A stretch of 24,979 nucleotides of DNA from JANPEF01 sp046596055 (GCA_046596055.1 JBKJNH010000017.1:1-24979); one strand, 5' to 3'. Counted from the first letter of the stretch, positions 1-8,203 are shown. The notes: generated by a model from the sequence alone, not told the origin. Made by a program: numbers and translations.

Positions 1-1184
1 CCCACATCGCCGAGGTCGACGACCGCCGCCTCTACGCGGCGGCCGGTTACTCGTCCATGTTCGCCTACTGTCTCGGCGCGCTTCGCCTGTCCGAGGACGC
101 CACGGCCAAGCGGATCCAGGCGGCGCGCGCTGCGCGGCGCTACCCCCGGCTCTTCGCGGACCTGGCCGCGGGCCGGCTCCACCTGACCGCGATCTGTGTG
201 CTGGCGCCGAGTCTCACCGCGGAGAACATCGACGAGCTCGTCGCCGCCGCGGCCGGGCGATCGAAGGACAAGCTCGAGGCCTGGCTGGCCGATCGCTTCG
301 GATCGGCGCCGGTGCCGCCGTCGCTCCGGGCGCGCGTGATCGCGGTCCGTTCGGCGGCCCCGCGGGAGACGGCGCTTGAACCGGCCGGTGAGCTCCCCCT
401 GGCGCCGGCACCGGAGGCTCCGGCGACCGGTGGACATGCGCTGGCGCATCTCGAACCGCGGGCCGACGACCCTGCGCCGACGCAGGTTGCTGCGTCGCCG
501 CGCTACGTCGTTCAGGTCCCCATCGGCGAGGCAACGCATGCCAAGTTGCGCCGGGCGCAGGCCTTGCTCGCGCACACCGGTCACCGGGGCGAGCTGGCCG
601 ACGTGCTCGACCGCGCACTCGACACGCTGCTCGTGCACCTCGAGAAGCGCAGGGGCGCGGGGCCGGTTCGTCCGCGGATGGCGGCACACCCGGCGAACCC
701 GCGCGGTCGCACGATCCCCGCGCAGGTCCGCCGAGCCGTGTGGCAGCGCGACGGCGGCCGCTGCACGTTCGAAGGCGCCGCGGGCCACCGTTGCGACGCC
801 CGCGCGCTGCTCGAGTTCGATCACGTGGTGCCATTCGCCCGGGGCGGAACTTCGACGACCGACGGACTGCGCCTGCGCTGTCGCACCCACAACCGGCTCG
901 AGGCCGAGCGGGCCTTCGGGCGGGAATTCATGCAGCGGAAGCGCGGAGAGAAGCTGCGGCGCGACCCTGACGCGGGGTCGGGCCACGGGGTGAAGACTCA
1001 CGCCGCGGCGCAGCCTGCGTTCGACGGCGGGCGCGTCGGCTGCGGTTGCGATGGCGCCCGGCCGGTTGAGAGGCCAAAGTCCCGGGAGTCGCATCCACGT
1101 CCGCGAGCATCCGCTGCGCCGCGGCCCGGCCTGCTATCCTCCGCACATGACGAACGAACGCGACTACGTCCTCGGCACGAATGA
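1..1184 (+). CDS. HNH endonuclease domain protein, 5'-truncated by window edge
   Basis: The reading frame is open to base 3 and continues upstream, so the ATG at 57 is internal: the residues before it (HIAEVDDRRLYAAAGYSSMF) are already family sequence. The N-terminal helical region (SSMFAYC, LSEDATAKRIQAARAARRYP) matches the DUF222-like part of a common family of HNH proteins. Near the C-terminus comes the HNH module: RRAVWQRDGGRCTF, then a second Cys, FDHVVPFARGG and LRCRTHNRLEAERAFG, giving the His-Asn-His metal/catalytic set. Such proteins are predicted DNA endonucleases, often chromosomal and without a known role. Family members usually end soon after the AFG..F motif. Here about 60 further low-complexity residues follow, and the frame runs 38 bp into the methyltransferase gene, so the tail may be non-native (lost stop or frameshift). 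Family call is confident, substrate is unknown. Confidence 0.85.
   Translation, partial: HIAEVDDRRLYAAAGYSSMFAYCLGALRLSEDATAKRIQAARAARRYPRLFADLAAGRLHLTAICVLAPSLTAENIDELVAAAAGRSKDKLEAWLADRFGSAPVPPSLRARVIAVRSAAPRETALEPAGELPLAPAPEAPATGGHALAHLEPRADDPAPTQVAASPRYVVQVPIGEATHAKLRRAQALLAHTGHRGELADVLDRALDTLLVHLEKRRGAGPVRPRMAAHPANPRGRTIPAQVRRAVWQRDGGRCTFEGAAGHRCDARALLEFDHVVPFARGGTSTTDGLRLRCRTHNRLEAERAFGREFMQRKRGEKLRRDPDAGSGHGVKTHAAAQPAFDGGRVGCGCDGARPVERPKSRESHPRPRASAAPRPGLLSSAHDERTRLRPRHE
1132..1140 (+). promoter_or_regulatory. Extended -10 promoter (TGC-TATCCT) of the methyltransferase gene
   Basis: TGC TATCCT is an extended -10 element. It ends 6 nt before the ATG at 1147, which places the predicted transcription start on the start codon itself (leaderless). 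No clear -35 hexamer is seen at 16-18 bp spacing, as expected for an extended -10 promoter. It lies inside the non-conserved tail of the upstream HNH frame. Confidence 0.5.
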
Positions 1185-1965
1185 CGCGGAGCTCGAAAGG
1201 CTCGGCCTGCAGAACCGCATCTGGCGCGCGCAGGCCGTGCGCGCGTGGCGGAGCGCAGGATTCGCCAGCGGCCAAGTGATCCTCGACATCGGCGCGGGCC
1301 CGGGCTTCGCGACGCTGGACCTCGCCGAGCTCGTGGGCCCGACCGGCAAGGTCGTCGCGCTCGAGCGCTCGCGGCGGTTTCTCGACGCTCTCGAGGCGGC
1401 GGCCGCCGCCCGCAACCTGCGGCAGGTCGAGACTCACGAGCTCGATCTCGACGCCGACCCGCTGCCGGTAGTGAACGCCGACGGCGCATGGGCTCGCTGG
1501 GTCTTCTGTTTCGTCAACGACCCGAAGCGGCTCCTCGCGCGCACGGCCGCCGCGCTCCGGCCTGGCGGAACGATCGCGCTGCACGAATACGTCGACTACC
1601 GGGCCTGGCGGCTGTCGCCGCCGAGCCCGATCTTCGAGGAGTTCGTCGATGAAGTGATGGCGTCGTGGCGGGCGAACGGCGGCGAACCCGACATCGCGAT
1701 TCAATTGCCGGGCTGGCTCGATGCGCTCGGATTCGACCTCCTGGTGGCCCGCCCGATCAGCGAGTTCACGCGGCCGGGAGACTTCGTGTGGGCGTGGCCG
1801 AAGGCGTTCGTCGGCACCGGGATCGCGCGGCTTGTCGAGCTGGGTCGCATCGACGCCGAGCGGGCCCGCGCCATGCGCGAGGCGTTCGAGGTCTGCGAGC
1901 GCACGGCGGGCGGGTTCTGCATCACGCCCACCGTGCTCGAGGTCGTCGCCCGCAAGCGCGGCTGA
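1147..1965 (+). CDS. Class I SAM-dependent methyltransferase
   Basis: A 272-residue protein with a Rossmann-type SAM-binding domain: motif I is ILDIGAGPGFATLDLA (residues 45-60), followed by the acidic end of strand 2 (ALERS, about 71-75), a motif II-like segment around NADGAWARWVFCF, and LRPGGTIALHEY as post-motif III. The C-terminal third is unlike ubiquinone/menaquinone methyltransferases and gives no substrate clue. The frame extends upstream to 1051, but ATG 1147 is preferred because family homology begins there, the upstream residues are low-complexity, and a -10 box lies just before it. No Shine-Dalgarno sequence is visible, consistent with leaderless translation. It overlaps the end of the HNH frame. 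Reaction type is confident, substrate unknown. Confidence 0.85.
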   Translation: MTNERDYVLGTNDAELERLGLQNRIWRAQAVRAWRSAGFASGQVILDIGAGPGFATLDLAELVGPTGKVVALERSRRFLDALEAAAAARNLRQVETHELDLDADPLPVVNADGAWARWVFCFVNDPKRLLARTAAALRPGGTIALHEYVDYRAWRLSPPSPIFEEFVDEVMASWRANGGEPDIAIQLPGWLDALGFDLLVARPISEFTRPGDFVWAWPKAFVGTGIARLVELGRIDAERARAMREAFEVCERTAGGFCITPTVLEVVARKRG

Positions 1966-2222
1966 CCGCCGCCGAGGTCCCCCGCGCGGTGGTGACATGA
2001 GCGGCCCGGGCCGACTGTCCGCCCTTCGCCACCGTGGTCGTCCCCCACTGCGCATTCGAGCACGAGCCTCACGCCGCACCCCCCGACCGCTCGTCCCCTC
2101 CCCCGACCGTTCGTCGCCCCCGATCGACCGTCCGTCCGGCCCGGGGTAGGCTGCCTCGTCGCTTCCCCCGATTCTCTCCCTGCAACCCGATGTCCGAAGC
2201 CGTCCGTCGAAAGGAGCCGTCC
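1966..2222. other. Non-coding gap with C-rich tandem repeats and a possible promoter
   Basis: This 257-bp gap separates the methyltransferase from the phosphatase operon. It is pyrimidine-rich and contains about 2.5 copies of a 20-bp-period repeat (CCCCGACCGCTCGTC at 2081, CCCCGACCGTTCGTC at 2101, a degenerate copy from 2117 to 2135). A TAGGCT box at 2147-2152 is the best -10 candidate and would give a leader of roughly 64 nt with an AAGGAG Shine-Dalgarno at 2211-2216. No -35 is convincing. A frame across the gap joins the phosphatase from 2034, but its residues are low-complexity and non-conserved. Confidence 0.45.
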
Positions 2223-3425
2223 GTGGCCCGCACCTCGAACTCGCCGTCCGCCCTGCGATCGCTGTGGAACCTCGCGTGGCGCGCCCCGTTGCTGGCGGTG
2301 CCGTTCGCGGCGTTCTTCAACTTCACGCAGGGCGTGTCGTTCCGGTACTTCGGGCAGTTCTACGCGATCGCGCTCGTCTTCTCGTTCACGATCGGTCTTG
2401 GCATCTGGATCGTCGGCGTCCTCGAGAGCCGCGGCAGCGGCGGCGGGCACCTCGACGCGAAGACCGGCGGCCGCGGTGTGATCCTCGTCGTGATGCGCTA
2501 CATGGGCGCTTCCCTCCTGAGCATGCTGATCGCGTCGGTGATCCTCAACTTCACCCTCCTGCCGGGCTTCCTCGGCTCGGTGCGCTCGGTCACGGCGCTG
2601 CTCATCTACGGCGTCCTGTTTTCGTCCCTGTTCATCGGGATCTCGTTCGCGTTCCACTTCTACGAGCACGCGATCGCCCGCGTCCGCTCCGAGGAGGAGC
2701 TCAACCTCGCGCGGCGCATCCAGCGCCAGTTCCTCATGTCGAACTTCCCCGAGCGGCCGGGACTCGAGATCCACGCGCTCAACGTGTCGTCGAAGGAGGT
2801 CAGCGGCGACTTCTACGACGTCGTACCGGTGGGCGGGCGGGGGTACCTGCTGTGCATCGCCGACGTTTCGGGCAAGGGCGTGCCCGCGGCGCTGTTGGGC
2901 TCGATGCTGCAGGCTTCGCTCCGCACGCAGGCGCCACTCGCGACCCATGTCACCGAAATCGTGGCCAACATCAACCGGCTCGTCTGCGACATCTCCCCCG
3001 CCGGCCAGTTCGCGACGCTGTTCCTGGGTCACGTCGACGAGGCGACGATGCGGTTCTCGTACGTCAACGCCGGGCACAACCCGCCGGCGCTCATCGCCGC
3101 GGACGGATCGTGCCGCCTGCTCGAGGAGGGCGGAATGGTCGTCGGGGTCTCCGAGGCCATTCCCTACGCCAGCGGGAGCGTGGACCTCAAGCCCGGGGAT
3201 CGAGTGCTGTTCTACACCGACGGCCTGAGCGAGGGCATGAACGCGAAGCAGGAGATGTACGGCGACGAGCATGCCGTCGAGTTCGCCGCCGCCCTGTCGG
3301 CGCGGCAGAGCCCGCGCGAGCAGATCGACGCGATCCTCGCCGACCTGGCACGTCACCTCGACGGCGTCGAGCCCCAGGACGACATCACGCTCATGGTCCT
3401 GCGCGTCCGCGAGGTGGCGTCGTGA
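2223..3425 (+). CDS. Membrane-bound PP2C-type (SpoIIE/RsbU-like) serine phosphatase
   Basis: 400 residues starting at GTG 2223, chosen because AAGGAG (2211-2216) sits 6 nt upstream; an in-frame ATG at 2190 lacks such a site. Residues ~11-150 form a multi-pass membrane domain (about four hydrophobic segments) ending in FHFYEHAIARVR. A short helical linker (EEELNLARRIQRQFLMSNFPERPG, in two parts) is the usual lead-in of RsbU-type phosphatases. The catalytic domain keeps the metal-binding aspartates: SGDFYD (194-199), ADVSGKG (213-219), YTDGLSEG (331-338) and QDDITL (385-390). Family members dephosphorylate STAS-type anti-anti-sigma proteins, but no STAS or anti-sigma gene is in this window, so the substrate is unknown. 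Its stop overlaps the GTG of the next gene, a histidine kinase with a homologous membrane domain. Confidence 0.9.
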   Translation: MARTSNSPSALRSLWNLAWRAPLLAVPFAAFFNFTQGVSFRYFGQFYAIALVFSFTIGLGIWIVGVLESRGSGGGHLDAKTGGRGVILVVMRYMGASLLSMLIASVILNFTLLPGFLGSVRSVTALLIYGVLFSSLFIGISFAFHFYEHAIARVRSEEELNLARRIQRQFLMSNFPERPGLEIHALNVSSKEVSGDFYDVVPVGGRGYLLCIADVSGKGVPAALLGSMLQASLRTQAPLATHVTEIVANINRLVCDISPAGQFATLFLGHVDEATMRFSYVNAGHNPPALIAADGSCRLLEEGGMVVGVSEAIPYASGSVDLKPGDRVLFYTDGLSEGMNAKQEMYGDEHAVEFAAALSARQSPREQIDAILADLARHLDGVEPQDDITLMVLRVREVAS

Positions 3426-4555
3426 ATCGCCGCCCGTCGTCGCTCGACGCGCCTTCGCCCGTGATCGAAGCCGAGGCGCGCCCGGTGAGCCTGGGGCGCC
3501 GCCTGTGGTCGGCGGCCTGGCAGCAGCCGTTGTGGGCGATCCCGTTCGCGATCTTCTTCGGCCTCATCTACGGCGGGCGCTGGGAGAACTTCGTCATCGC
3601 CTACAAGTTCTCGCTGATCTACGCCTTCTGCATTCGCCTGGGGCTCGAGTTCATGGAGGCGTTCTTCCTCCCCGCCCTCAGGCGTTCCCGCCCGGACCGG
3701 CGTGTTCCGCTCCCCGCCGGGATCGCGGCGTACACCATCACCCCGATCCTCGGCTCCTACGCCGCGGCAATGCTCATCGAGATCTTCCTCATGCCCGGCA
3801 TGCTGGGCAGCGCGCGCTCGTGGCTGCTCACCGGTGCGTTTGCCTTGATCTTCTCGGCGATGTTCGGTGGGGTGGCTTACGCCATCCACTTCTACCGCGA
3901 GTCGAAGCAGCGGGCCGAGGCGATCGAGACGATGCGCGTCGAGCTGGCGCAGGCCGAGTTGCGCGCGCTGCGGGCGCAGCTCCAGCCGCACTTCCTGTTC
4001 AATACGCTCAACGCGATCGCGTCCCTGATCCCGTCGAACCCGCGCGCCGCCGAGGAGATGACCACGCGCCTGGCCGAGGTCTTCCGCCATGCGCTGCGCG
4101 CCTCGGAGCGCGAGACCACGCCGCTGGGCGAGGAGCTCGAGTTCCTGCGGGCCTACCTCGACATCGAGCGCGCCCGCTTCGGCGAGCGACTCACCGTCGT
4201 CGAGCGCATCGATCCCGGCCTCGACGGGCTGCACGTGCCCAGCCTGCTGCTCCAGCCCGTGATCGAGAACGCAGTCCGCCATGCGGTGGCACCGCGCGCC
4301 GAGGGCGGTCGCATCGTGATCGAGGCGCGACGCGAGGCCGCCGGCCTCGTCCTCGCCGTCGAGGACGACGGTCCCGGCCTCGATCCGGCCGCCGTCGCCA
4401 CGCACGGCGGCAGCGGCTTCGGCCTGCACTCCGTGCGCGAGCGGCTCCGCGCCGCGGGCCTGCCCGATGCGCTCGTGCTGACATCCACCCCGGGTCGCGG
4501 ATTGCGTGTCGTCGTGACCCTGCCCAGCGACGGGATCGTCCCGTCCAGTTCCTGA
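3422..4555 (+). CDS. LytS/YehU-type sensor histidine kinase
   Basis: 377 residues from GTG 3422, overlapping the phosphatase stop as GTGA, so translation is probably coupled. Residues ~25-158 are a multi-pass membrane domain clearly related to that of the upstream phosphatase (RLWSAAWQQPLWAIPFAIFF and GMLGSARSW here; SLWNLAWRAPLLAVPFAAFF and GFLGSVRSV there). A short coiled linker (160-185) leads to the His_kinase domain with phospho-acceptor H190 in LQPHFLFNTLNAI. The ATPase domain follows with N-box QPVIENAVRHA (279-289), G1 EDDGPGL (314-320) and G2 GSGFGLHSVRERL (330-342). LytS-type kinases normally pair with LytTR regulators; one starts at 8272, beyond the receptor and the toxin-antitoxin pair. 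Signal sensed is unknown. Confidence 0.92.
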   Translation: MNRRPSSLDAPSPVIEAEARPVSLGRRLWSAAWQQPLWAIPFAIFFGLIYGGRWENFVIAYKFSLIYAFCIRLGLEFMEAFFLPALRRSRPDRRVPLPAGIAAYTITPILGSYAAAMLIEIFLMPGMLGSARSWLLTGAFALIFSAMFGGVAYAIHFYRESKQRAEAIETMRVELAQAELRALRAQLQPHFLFNTLNAIASLIPSNPRAAEEMTTRLAEVFRHALRASERETTPLGEELEFLRAYLDIERARFGERLTVVERIDPGLDGLHVPSLLLQPVIENAVRHAVAPRAEGGRIVIEARREAAGLVLAVEDDGPGLDPAAVATHGGSGFGLHSVRERLRAAGLPDALVLTSTPGRGLRVVVTLPSDGIVPSSS

Positions 4556-4590
4556 ACCGTTCCAGCCGCTTCACCCCGGAGGAGTCCGCC

Positions 4591-5424
4591 ATGTCGTCCC
4601 CGATCGCCCTGTCCGCCGTCCTGCTTGTTGCCGCAGCACTGATCGCCCCGTCGCCGCAAGTCGCTCACGCAGCCGATGCCGCCGCCGTCGCCGCCGCGAA
4701 GTCCGCCCTCACGACCGCGGTCAACGCCGGCGACGCGAAGGCCATCGTCGCCGCGCGCGGAACGTTCGCGGCGCTGGCCGCCGCCGAGCCAACCGTGACC
4801 GCGCTCGACTACTGGACCGCGCTGGCCGCCTGGCGCGTCGTCCCGATGCTGGACGACGACAAGGCGCAGAAAGAGCAGGCGAAGAAGCTGTGCAAGGACG
4901 CGATCGACCGCTGCACGCGCCTACTCAAGGCCGAGCCGAAGCACGCCGACGCCATGGCGCTCAAGGCCGGGCTGCAGGGCCTGTGGCTGTCGTTCGACCC
5001 GGGCGCGATGATGACGCTGGGAATGGAGATGGAGCAGGGAATGGCGAAGGCCCGCGACCTGGCGCCGGACAACGGGCGCGTCGTGTTCCTCGACGGGCTC
5101 AACACGCTGCACAAGCCGGCGTTCGTCGGCGGCGGCCCGAACAAGGCGCGGGTCAAGTTCGACGAGGCGATCGCCCTGTTCGAGAAGGCCGCTCCCGCGG
5201 TCACCGCCGCCGCAACGACGCGCGCAGGCGACCCGAACGCGTTCGACTGGGGCCGGGACGACGCGTACACCTGGGCCGGCCGCGCCGCGATGAAGGAGAA
5301 GAACTACCCGGCGGCGAAGGCCTACTACGAGCGTGCACTGGCGGCCAATCCCGCGAACGGCTGGGTGCGCACGCAGCTCCTCCCGCAGGCCGAGAAGCAG
5401 CTCGCGGAGAAGGCGAGCTCGTAA
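4591..5424 (+). CDS. Secreted TPR-like protein paired with TonB-dependent receptor
   Basis: 277 residues; ATG 4591 has a strong Shine-Dalgarno GGAGGAG (4578-4584) 6 nt upstream. Residues 1-27 are a signal peptide with cleavage likely after AHA, so the protein is periplasmic. The rest is helical, with TPR-like units: a pair around CTRLLKAEPKHADAMALKAG, a PAFVGGGPNKARVKFDEAI segment resembling loops of TPR proteins that accompany outer-membrane receptors, and a C-terminal TPR (NYPAAKAYYERALAANPANG). No enzymatic motif is visible. Its TAA overlaps the ATG of the receptor gene (TAATG), so the two are translationally coupled. A role as periplasmic partner or cargo-handling factor for that receptor is inference. 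Confidence 0.75.
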   Translation: MSSPIALSAVLLVAAALIAPSPQVAHAADAAAVAAAKSALTTAVNAGDAKAIVAARGTFAALAAAEPTVTALDYWTALAAWRVVPMLDDDKAQKEQAKKLCKDAIDRCTRLLKAEPKHADAMALKAGLQGLWLSFDPGAMMTLGMEMEQGMAKARDLAPDNGRVVFLDGLNTLHKPAFVGGGPNKARVKFDEAIALFEKAAPAVTAAATTRAGDPNAFDWGRDDAYTWAGRAAMKEKNYPAAKAYYERALAANPANGWVRTQLLPQAEKQLAEKASS

Positions 5425-7652
5425 TGTCCGCCGCGCGCATCCTCTTCGTTCTCGCGGTCGCCATGGTCGTGCTGGCGACGGTCGGCGCCGACCCGGCCCG
5501 CGCGCAGGCGACGGTCCGCGTCGTCGGCGTCGTCGTCGACGCGAAGGGCCAGCCGGTCGAGTTCGCCACCGTGAACGTTCCCGCCCTCAAGCGCGGAGCG
5601 TCCACGGGGGCCGACGGCGGCTTCGCGTTCGACCTGCCGGTCGGGCCGTGCGTGCTCGAGGCGATGGGGATCGGCTACGCGAAGGCGCGCGTGTCGTTCG
5701 AAGTGCGGACGGGAGGCGCGCCGCTACGCCTGGTGCTGGGCGACGCGCCGGTGCCGATCTCGGAGGTGACGGTCGCCAGCTCGACGTTCGGCAAGGCGGG
5801 AAGCAGCGAGGGCGCGGTGCTCAACCGCATGGACGTCTACATGACGCCCGGCGGCGCGGGCGACGTCTTCCAGTCGCTGCGCGCGCTGCCCGGCATCAAT
5901 GCGCCGAACGAGGGCGCTGCGTTGTACGTGCGCGGCGGTGATCCGTCCGAGACGCTGATCCGCCTCGACGGCGCCGAGCTGGGGCACCCCTACCACTACG
6001 AGAACGCGTCGGGTGGGCTGTTCGCCGGCTTCGACACGTACCTGATGAAGAGCGCCTTCTTCTCCAGCGGCGGTTTCAGCGCAAAGTACGGCGGCGTGCT
6101 GTCGGGCGTGCTCGACGTCGAGACGCAGGATCCGCTGACCGAGCGCTCCGTCTCCGTCGGCGCGAACCTCGCGGGGGTGAACGCCGCGACGAGCTGGGCG
6201 ATCGTGCCCGAGAAGTTCTCGCTGCTGGCGACCGGCAGCCTGGGCCGCCCGCAACTGCTGTTCGACATCTACGGCTCGCCGAACGAGTTCGAGAAGATGC
6301 CCGCCAGCGAGCACGGCGCCGTGAAGGCGCTGTGGCGGCCCACGCCGTCGAGCAAGGTCGCCGCCACGTACGTCGGCTCGGCCGATCGCACTGCGGTCGT
6401 CGCCGATCGGCTCAACGTGACGGACACCTACTCGGCGAACGCCGCGAACGACTTCATCGGACTGCGCGCCCAGAAGCTGGTCGGCGACGCACTGGCACTG
6501 ACCGCGATCGGCTCGTTGCAGCGCTATCGTTCCGCCTGGGCGTTCTCGGAGTTCGGCGGCATCCGCGACGAGGACAACACGCTCGCGCAGGTCGACGCCC
6601 TGTGGTCCGCCTCGGATCGCCACGAACTGTCGTTCGGGCTGCAGTACCGCGGACGGACGACCGTGATCGCTGGCCCGGGCGCCGCCGACAGCACGGACCT
6701 CGGCGAGGGCGCGCCGACGCGCACGTTCACCACCGACGCGCGCGTCGACCTGCCCGGCGCCTACCTCGAGGACAAGTTTCGCGTCGCCGGGCCGGTCTAC
6801 GCGACGCTCGGCGCGCGCGTCGACCGCGTCTCGACGAACGGGGAGTGGTCGCTCGATCCGCGCGCCGCCGTGGCGTGGAAGATCCGCGACGGCCACACGG
6901 TGCGCGTCGCGGGTGGCCGCTATCACCAGCCGCCCGATGCCGCCTACCTCGATCCGGCCTATGGGAACCCCGCGCTTCCGGCGGCGGCCGCCACGCACCT
7001 CATCGCCGGCTACGAGTGGCTCGAGACCGACGTCAACCTGCGCATCGAAGGCTACCGCAAGGTCTACGACGACCTCATCGTCAACGACGCGGCCACGTTC
7101 TACGCCGCGGAAGGCACGGGCTACGCCCAGGGGGTCGACGTGTTCCTCCGCGGCTCGCGCCGCGCGCTGACCGGCTGGGTCTCGTACGGCTACCTGGACT
7201 CGCAGCGGCGCGAGTTCGACGACCCGCGCGAGGTGCCGGCGTCGTACGGCGTGCGCCACTCGCTCACGCTCGTCGGGCAGTACCGCGTCACGCCGCAGTG
7301 GTCGCTGGGCGCGAAGTATGCCGCGTCGGCTGGTCGGCCCTACACGCCGGTCGTGGACGCGAGCTACGACCCCGATCGCGACCTGTGGCGACCGAACTAC
7401 GCCGAGAACAACTCGGGCCTGATGCCGTCGCAGCACCGGCTCGACCTGCGCATCACGCACCTGTTCTCCCTGCCGGCCTTCGCGGGCCTGCCCGGGAGCT
7501 CGGTGTGTGTCGCCTACATGGAGGGCCTGAACGTGCTCGGCATCCGCAACACGCTCGACTACCACTACAGCGCCGATTACTCGCAGCGCTACGCGGACGA
7601 CTCGTACTTCAGCCGCCGCATGCTCGTCTTCGGGGCCGGGCTTTCGTGGTGA
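5424..7652 (+). CDS. TonB-dependent outer-membrane receptor
   Basis: 742 residues. Signal peptide is about 1-29 (ends PARAQA). A carboxypeptidase-regulatory-like Ig domain follows (about 31-105: VVDAKGQPVEFATVNV, ADGGFAFDLP), then a plug domain (about 115-215) with LRALPGINAPNEGAALYVRG and SETLIRLDGAEL, then a 22-strand-type beta-barrel rich in alternating aromatic residues. The chain ends in Trp, as usual for outer-membrane barrels. It is the last gene of the phosphatase-kinase-TPR unit and is followed by a short convergent gap. Substrate is not evident: no riboswitch or metal-regulator site was seen, and nearby genes are signalling genes rather than metabolic ones. TonB, ExbB and ExbD are not in this window. 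Confidence 0.9.
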   Translation: MSAARILFVLAVAMVVLATVGADPARAQATVRVVGVVVDAKGQPVEFATVNVPALKRGASTGADGGFAFDLPVGPCVLEAMGIGYAKARVSFEVRTGGAPLRLVLGDAPVPISEVTVASSTFGKAGSSEGAVLNRMDVYMTPGGAGDVFQSLRALPGINAPNEGAALYVRGGDPSETLIRLDGAELGHPYHYENASGGLFAGFDTYLMKSAFFSSGGFSAKYGGVLSGVLDVETQDPLTERSVSVGANLAGVNAATSWAIVPEKFSLLATGSLGRPQLLFDIYGSPNEFEKMPASEHGAVKALWRPTPSSKVAATYVGSADRTAVVADRLNVTDTYSANAANDFIGLRAQKLVGDALALTAIGSLQRYRSAWAFSEFGGIRDEDNTLAQVDALWSASDRHELSFGLQYRGRTTVIAGPGAADSTDLGEGAPTRTFTTDARVDLPGAYLEDKFRVAGPVYATLGARVDRVSTNGEWSLDPRAAVAWKIRDGHTVRVAGGRYHQPPDAAYLDPAYGNPALPAAAATHLIAGYEWLETDVNLRIEGYRKVYDDLIVNDAATFYAAEGTGYAQGVDVFLRGSRRALTGWVSYGYLDSQRREFDDPREVPASYGVRHSLTLVGQYRVTPQWSLGAKYAASAGRPYTPVVDASYDPDRDLWRPNYAENNSGLMPSQHRLDLRITHLFSLPAFAGLPGSSVCVAYMEGLNVLGIRNTLDYHYSADYSQRYADDSYFSRRMLVFGAGLSW

Positions 7653-7656
7653 GATC

Positions 7657-7671
7657 CGGCCCACCGGGCCG
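7657..7671. terminator. Short bidirectional hairpin between convergent genes
   Basis: CGGCCC-ACC-GGGCCG forms a 6-bp GC stem in the 25-bp gap between the receptor stop and the brnA stop. No T-run follows on either strand, so termination is only suggested by position. Confidence 0.3.
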
Positions 7672-7677
7672 ACCGCG

Positions 7678-7896
7678 TCAGGCCGCCGGCTTCCAGTTGA
7701 GTGTCAGCTTGCGTTCCGACGCTGCGCAGTCCCGCAGGTAGAGATTGATCAACGTCTGATACGGCACGCCCACCTCTTCCGCAAGCGCCTTGAAGTAGCG
7801 GATCGTCGCCTCGTCGAGGCGGATCGTGACCTGCCGCTTGAGCCTCTTGGCGTAGGGATTGCGCCGCGCCTTGCTGAAATCGTACTCGCGTCTCAT
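7678..7896 (-). CDS. brnA: BrnA-type antitoxin, ribbon-helix-helix
   Basis: 72 residues from ATG 7896, with AAAGGTGG just upstream as ribosome site; an in-frame GTG at 7905 is a weaker alternative. N-terminal MRREYDFSKARRNPYAKRL is the toxin-binding type of segment, followed by a ribbon-helix-helix (RQVTIRLDEATIRYFKALAE...YQTLINLYLRDC). This matches the BrnA antitoxin family (COG3514). BrnA binds and neutralises BrnT, and the complex represses its own promoter. It overlaps the end of brnT by 4 nt, the classic toxin-first order of brnTA. It converges on the receptor gene. Confidence 0.88.
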   Translation of the reverse strand: MRREYDFSKARRNPYAKRLKRQVTIRLDEATIRYFKALAEEVGVPYQTLINLYLRDCAASERKLTLNWKPAA

Positions 7897-8189
7897 CGGA
7901 TCCACCTTTGTTCATACTGGGCCCGCTCGGCGCGCGACGCTTTGCGGGCGGAAATGATGCGGATCACGTCCTCGCTTCTCCGGTAGCAATGAAACACCAG
8001 GAGGACCCGGAGCGAGTGACTGACGCCGATCAGGACGAAGCGATCCTCGTCCGTCGAGTGGTCGGGGTCGTCCGCCAGGAGGGCGTTCTCGTCCGTGAAG
8101 ACTGCCTCCGCCTCGTGAAAGGACACCCCGTGCTTTCGCAGGTTGCTCGCGCTCTTGCGCTCGTCCCACTCGAAGCGGATCGCAGCCAT
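7893..8189 (-). CDS. brnT: BrnT-type toxin (RelE-like ribonuclease fold)
   Basis: 98 residues from ATG 8189. It carries the full BrnT family signature: IRFEWDERKSASNLRKHGVS, FHEAEAVF, DDPDHSTDEDRFVLIG, then RVLLVFHCYR and VIRIISARKASRAERAQYE. BrnT toxins are ribonucleases that inhibit translation until bound by BrnA. No Shine-Dalgarno sequence precedes the ATG; a complete promoter lies immediately upstream with its predicted start at the A of the ATG. Length is normal for the family and no key segment is missing, so the module looks intact. Confidence 0.9.
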   Translation of the reverse strand: MAAIRFEWDERKSASNLRKHGVSFHEAEAVFTDENALLADDPDHSTDEDRFVLIGVSHSLRVLLVFHCYRRSEDVIRIISARKASRAERAQYEQRWIR

Positions 8190-8190
8190 A

Positions 8191-8203
8191 CATACAGTGT
8201 ATG
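8191..8203. promoter_or_regulatory. Palindromic operator of brnTA
   Basis: CATACA-G-TGTATG is a perfect 6-bp inverted repeat with a 1-bp centre covering the brnTA -10 box. Ribbon-helix-helix antitoxins bind such short palindromes, so this is the likely autorepression site of BrnA or the BrnTA complex. Function is inferred from position and family behaviour. Confidence 0.55.

Noticed and set aside
2034..2222. Longer N-terminus for the phosphatase starting at 2034 or 2190
   Set aside because: The extra residues are Pro/Arg low-complexity, and the best Shine-Dalgarno site points to GTG 2223.
1701..3356. A 551-codon minus-strand frame opposite the phosphatase
   Set aside because: Low-complexity charged sequence without a domain; the sense frame has intact PP2C motifs.
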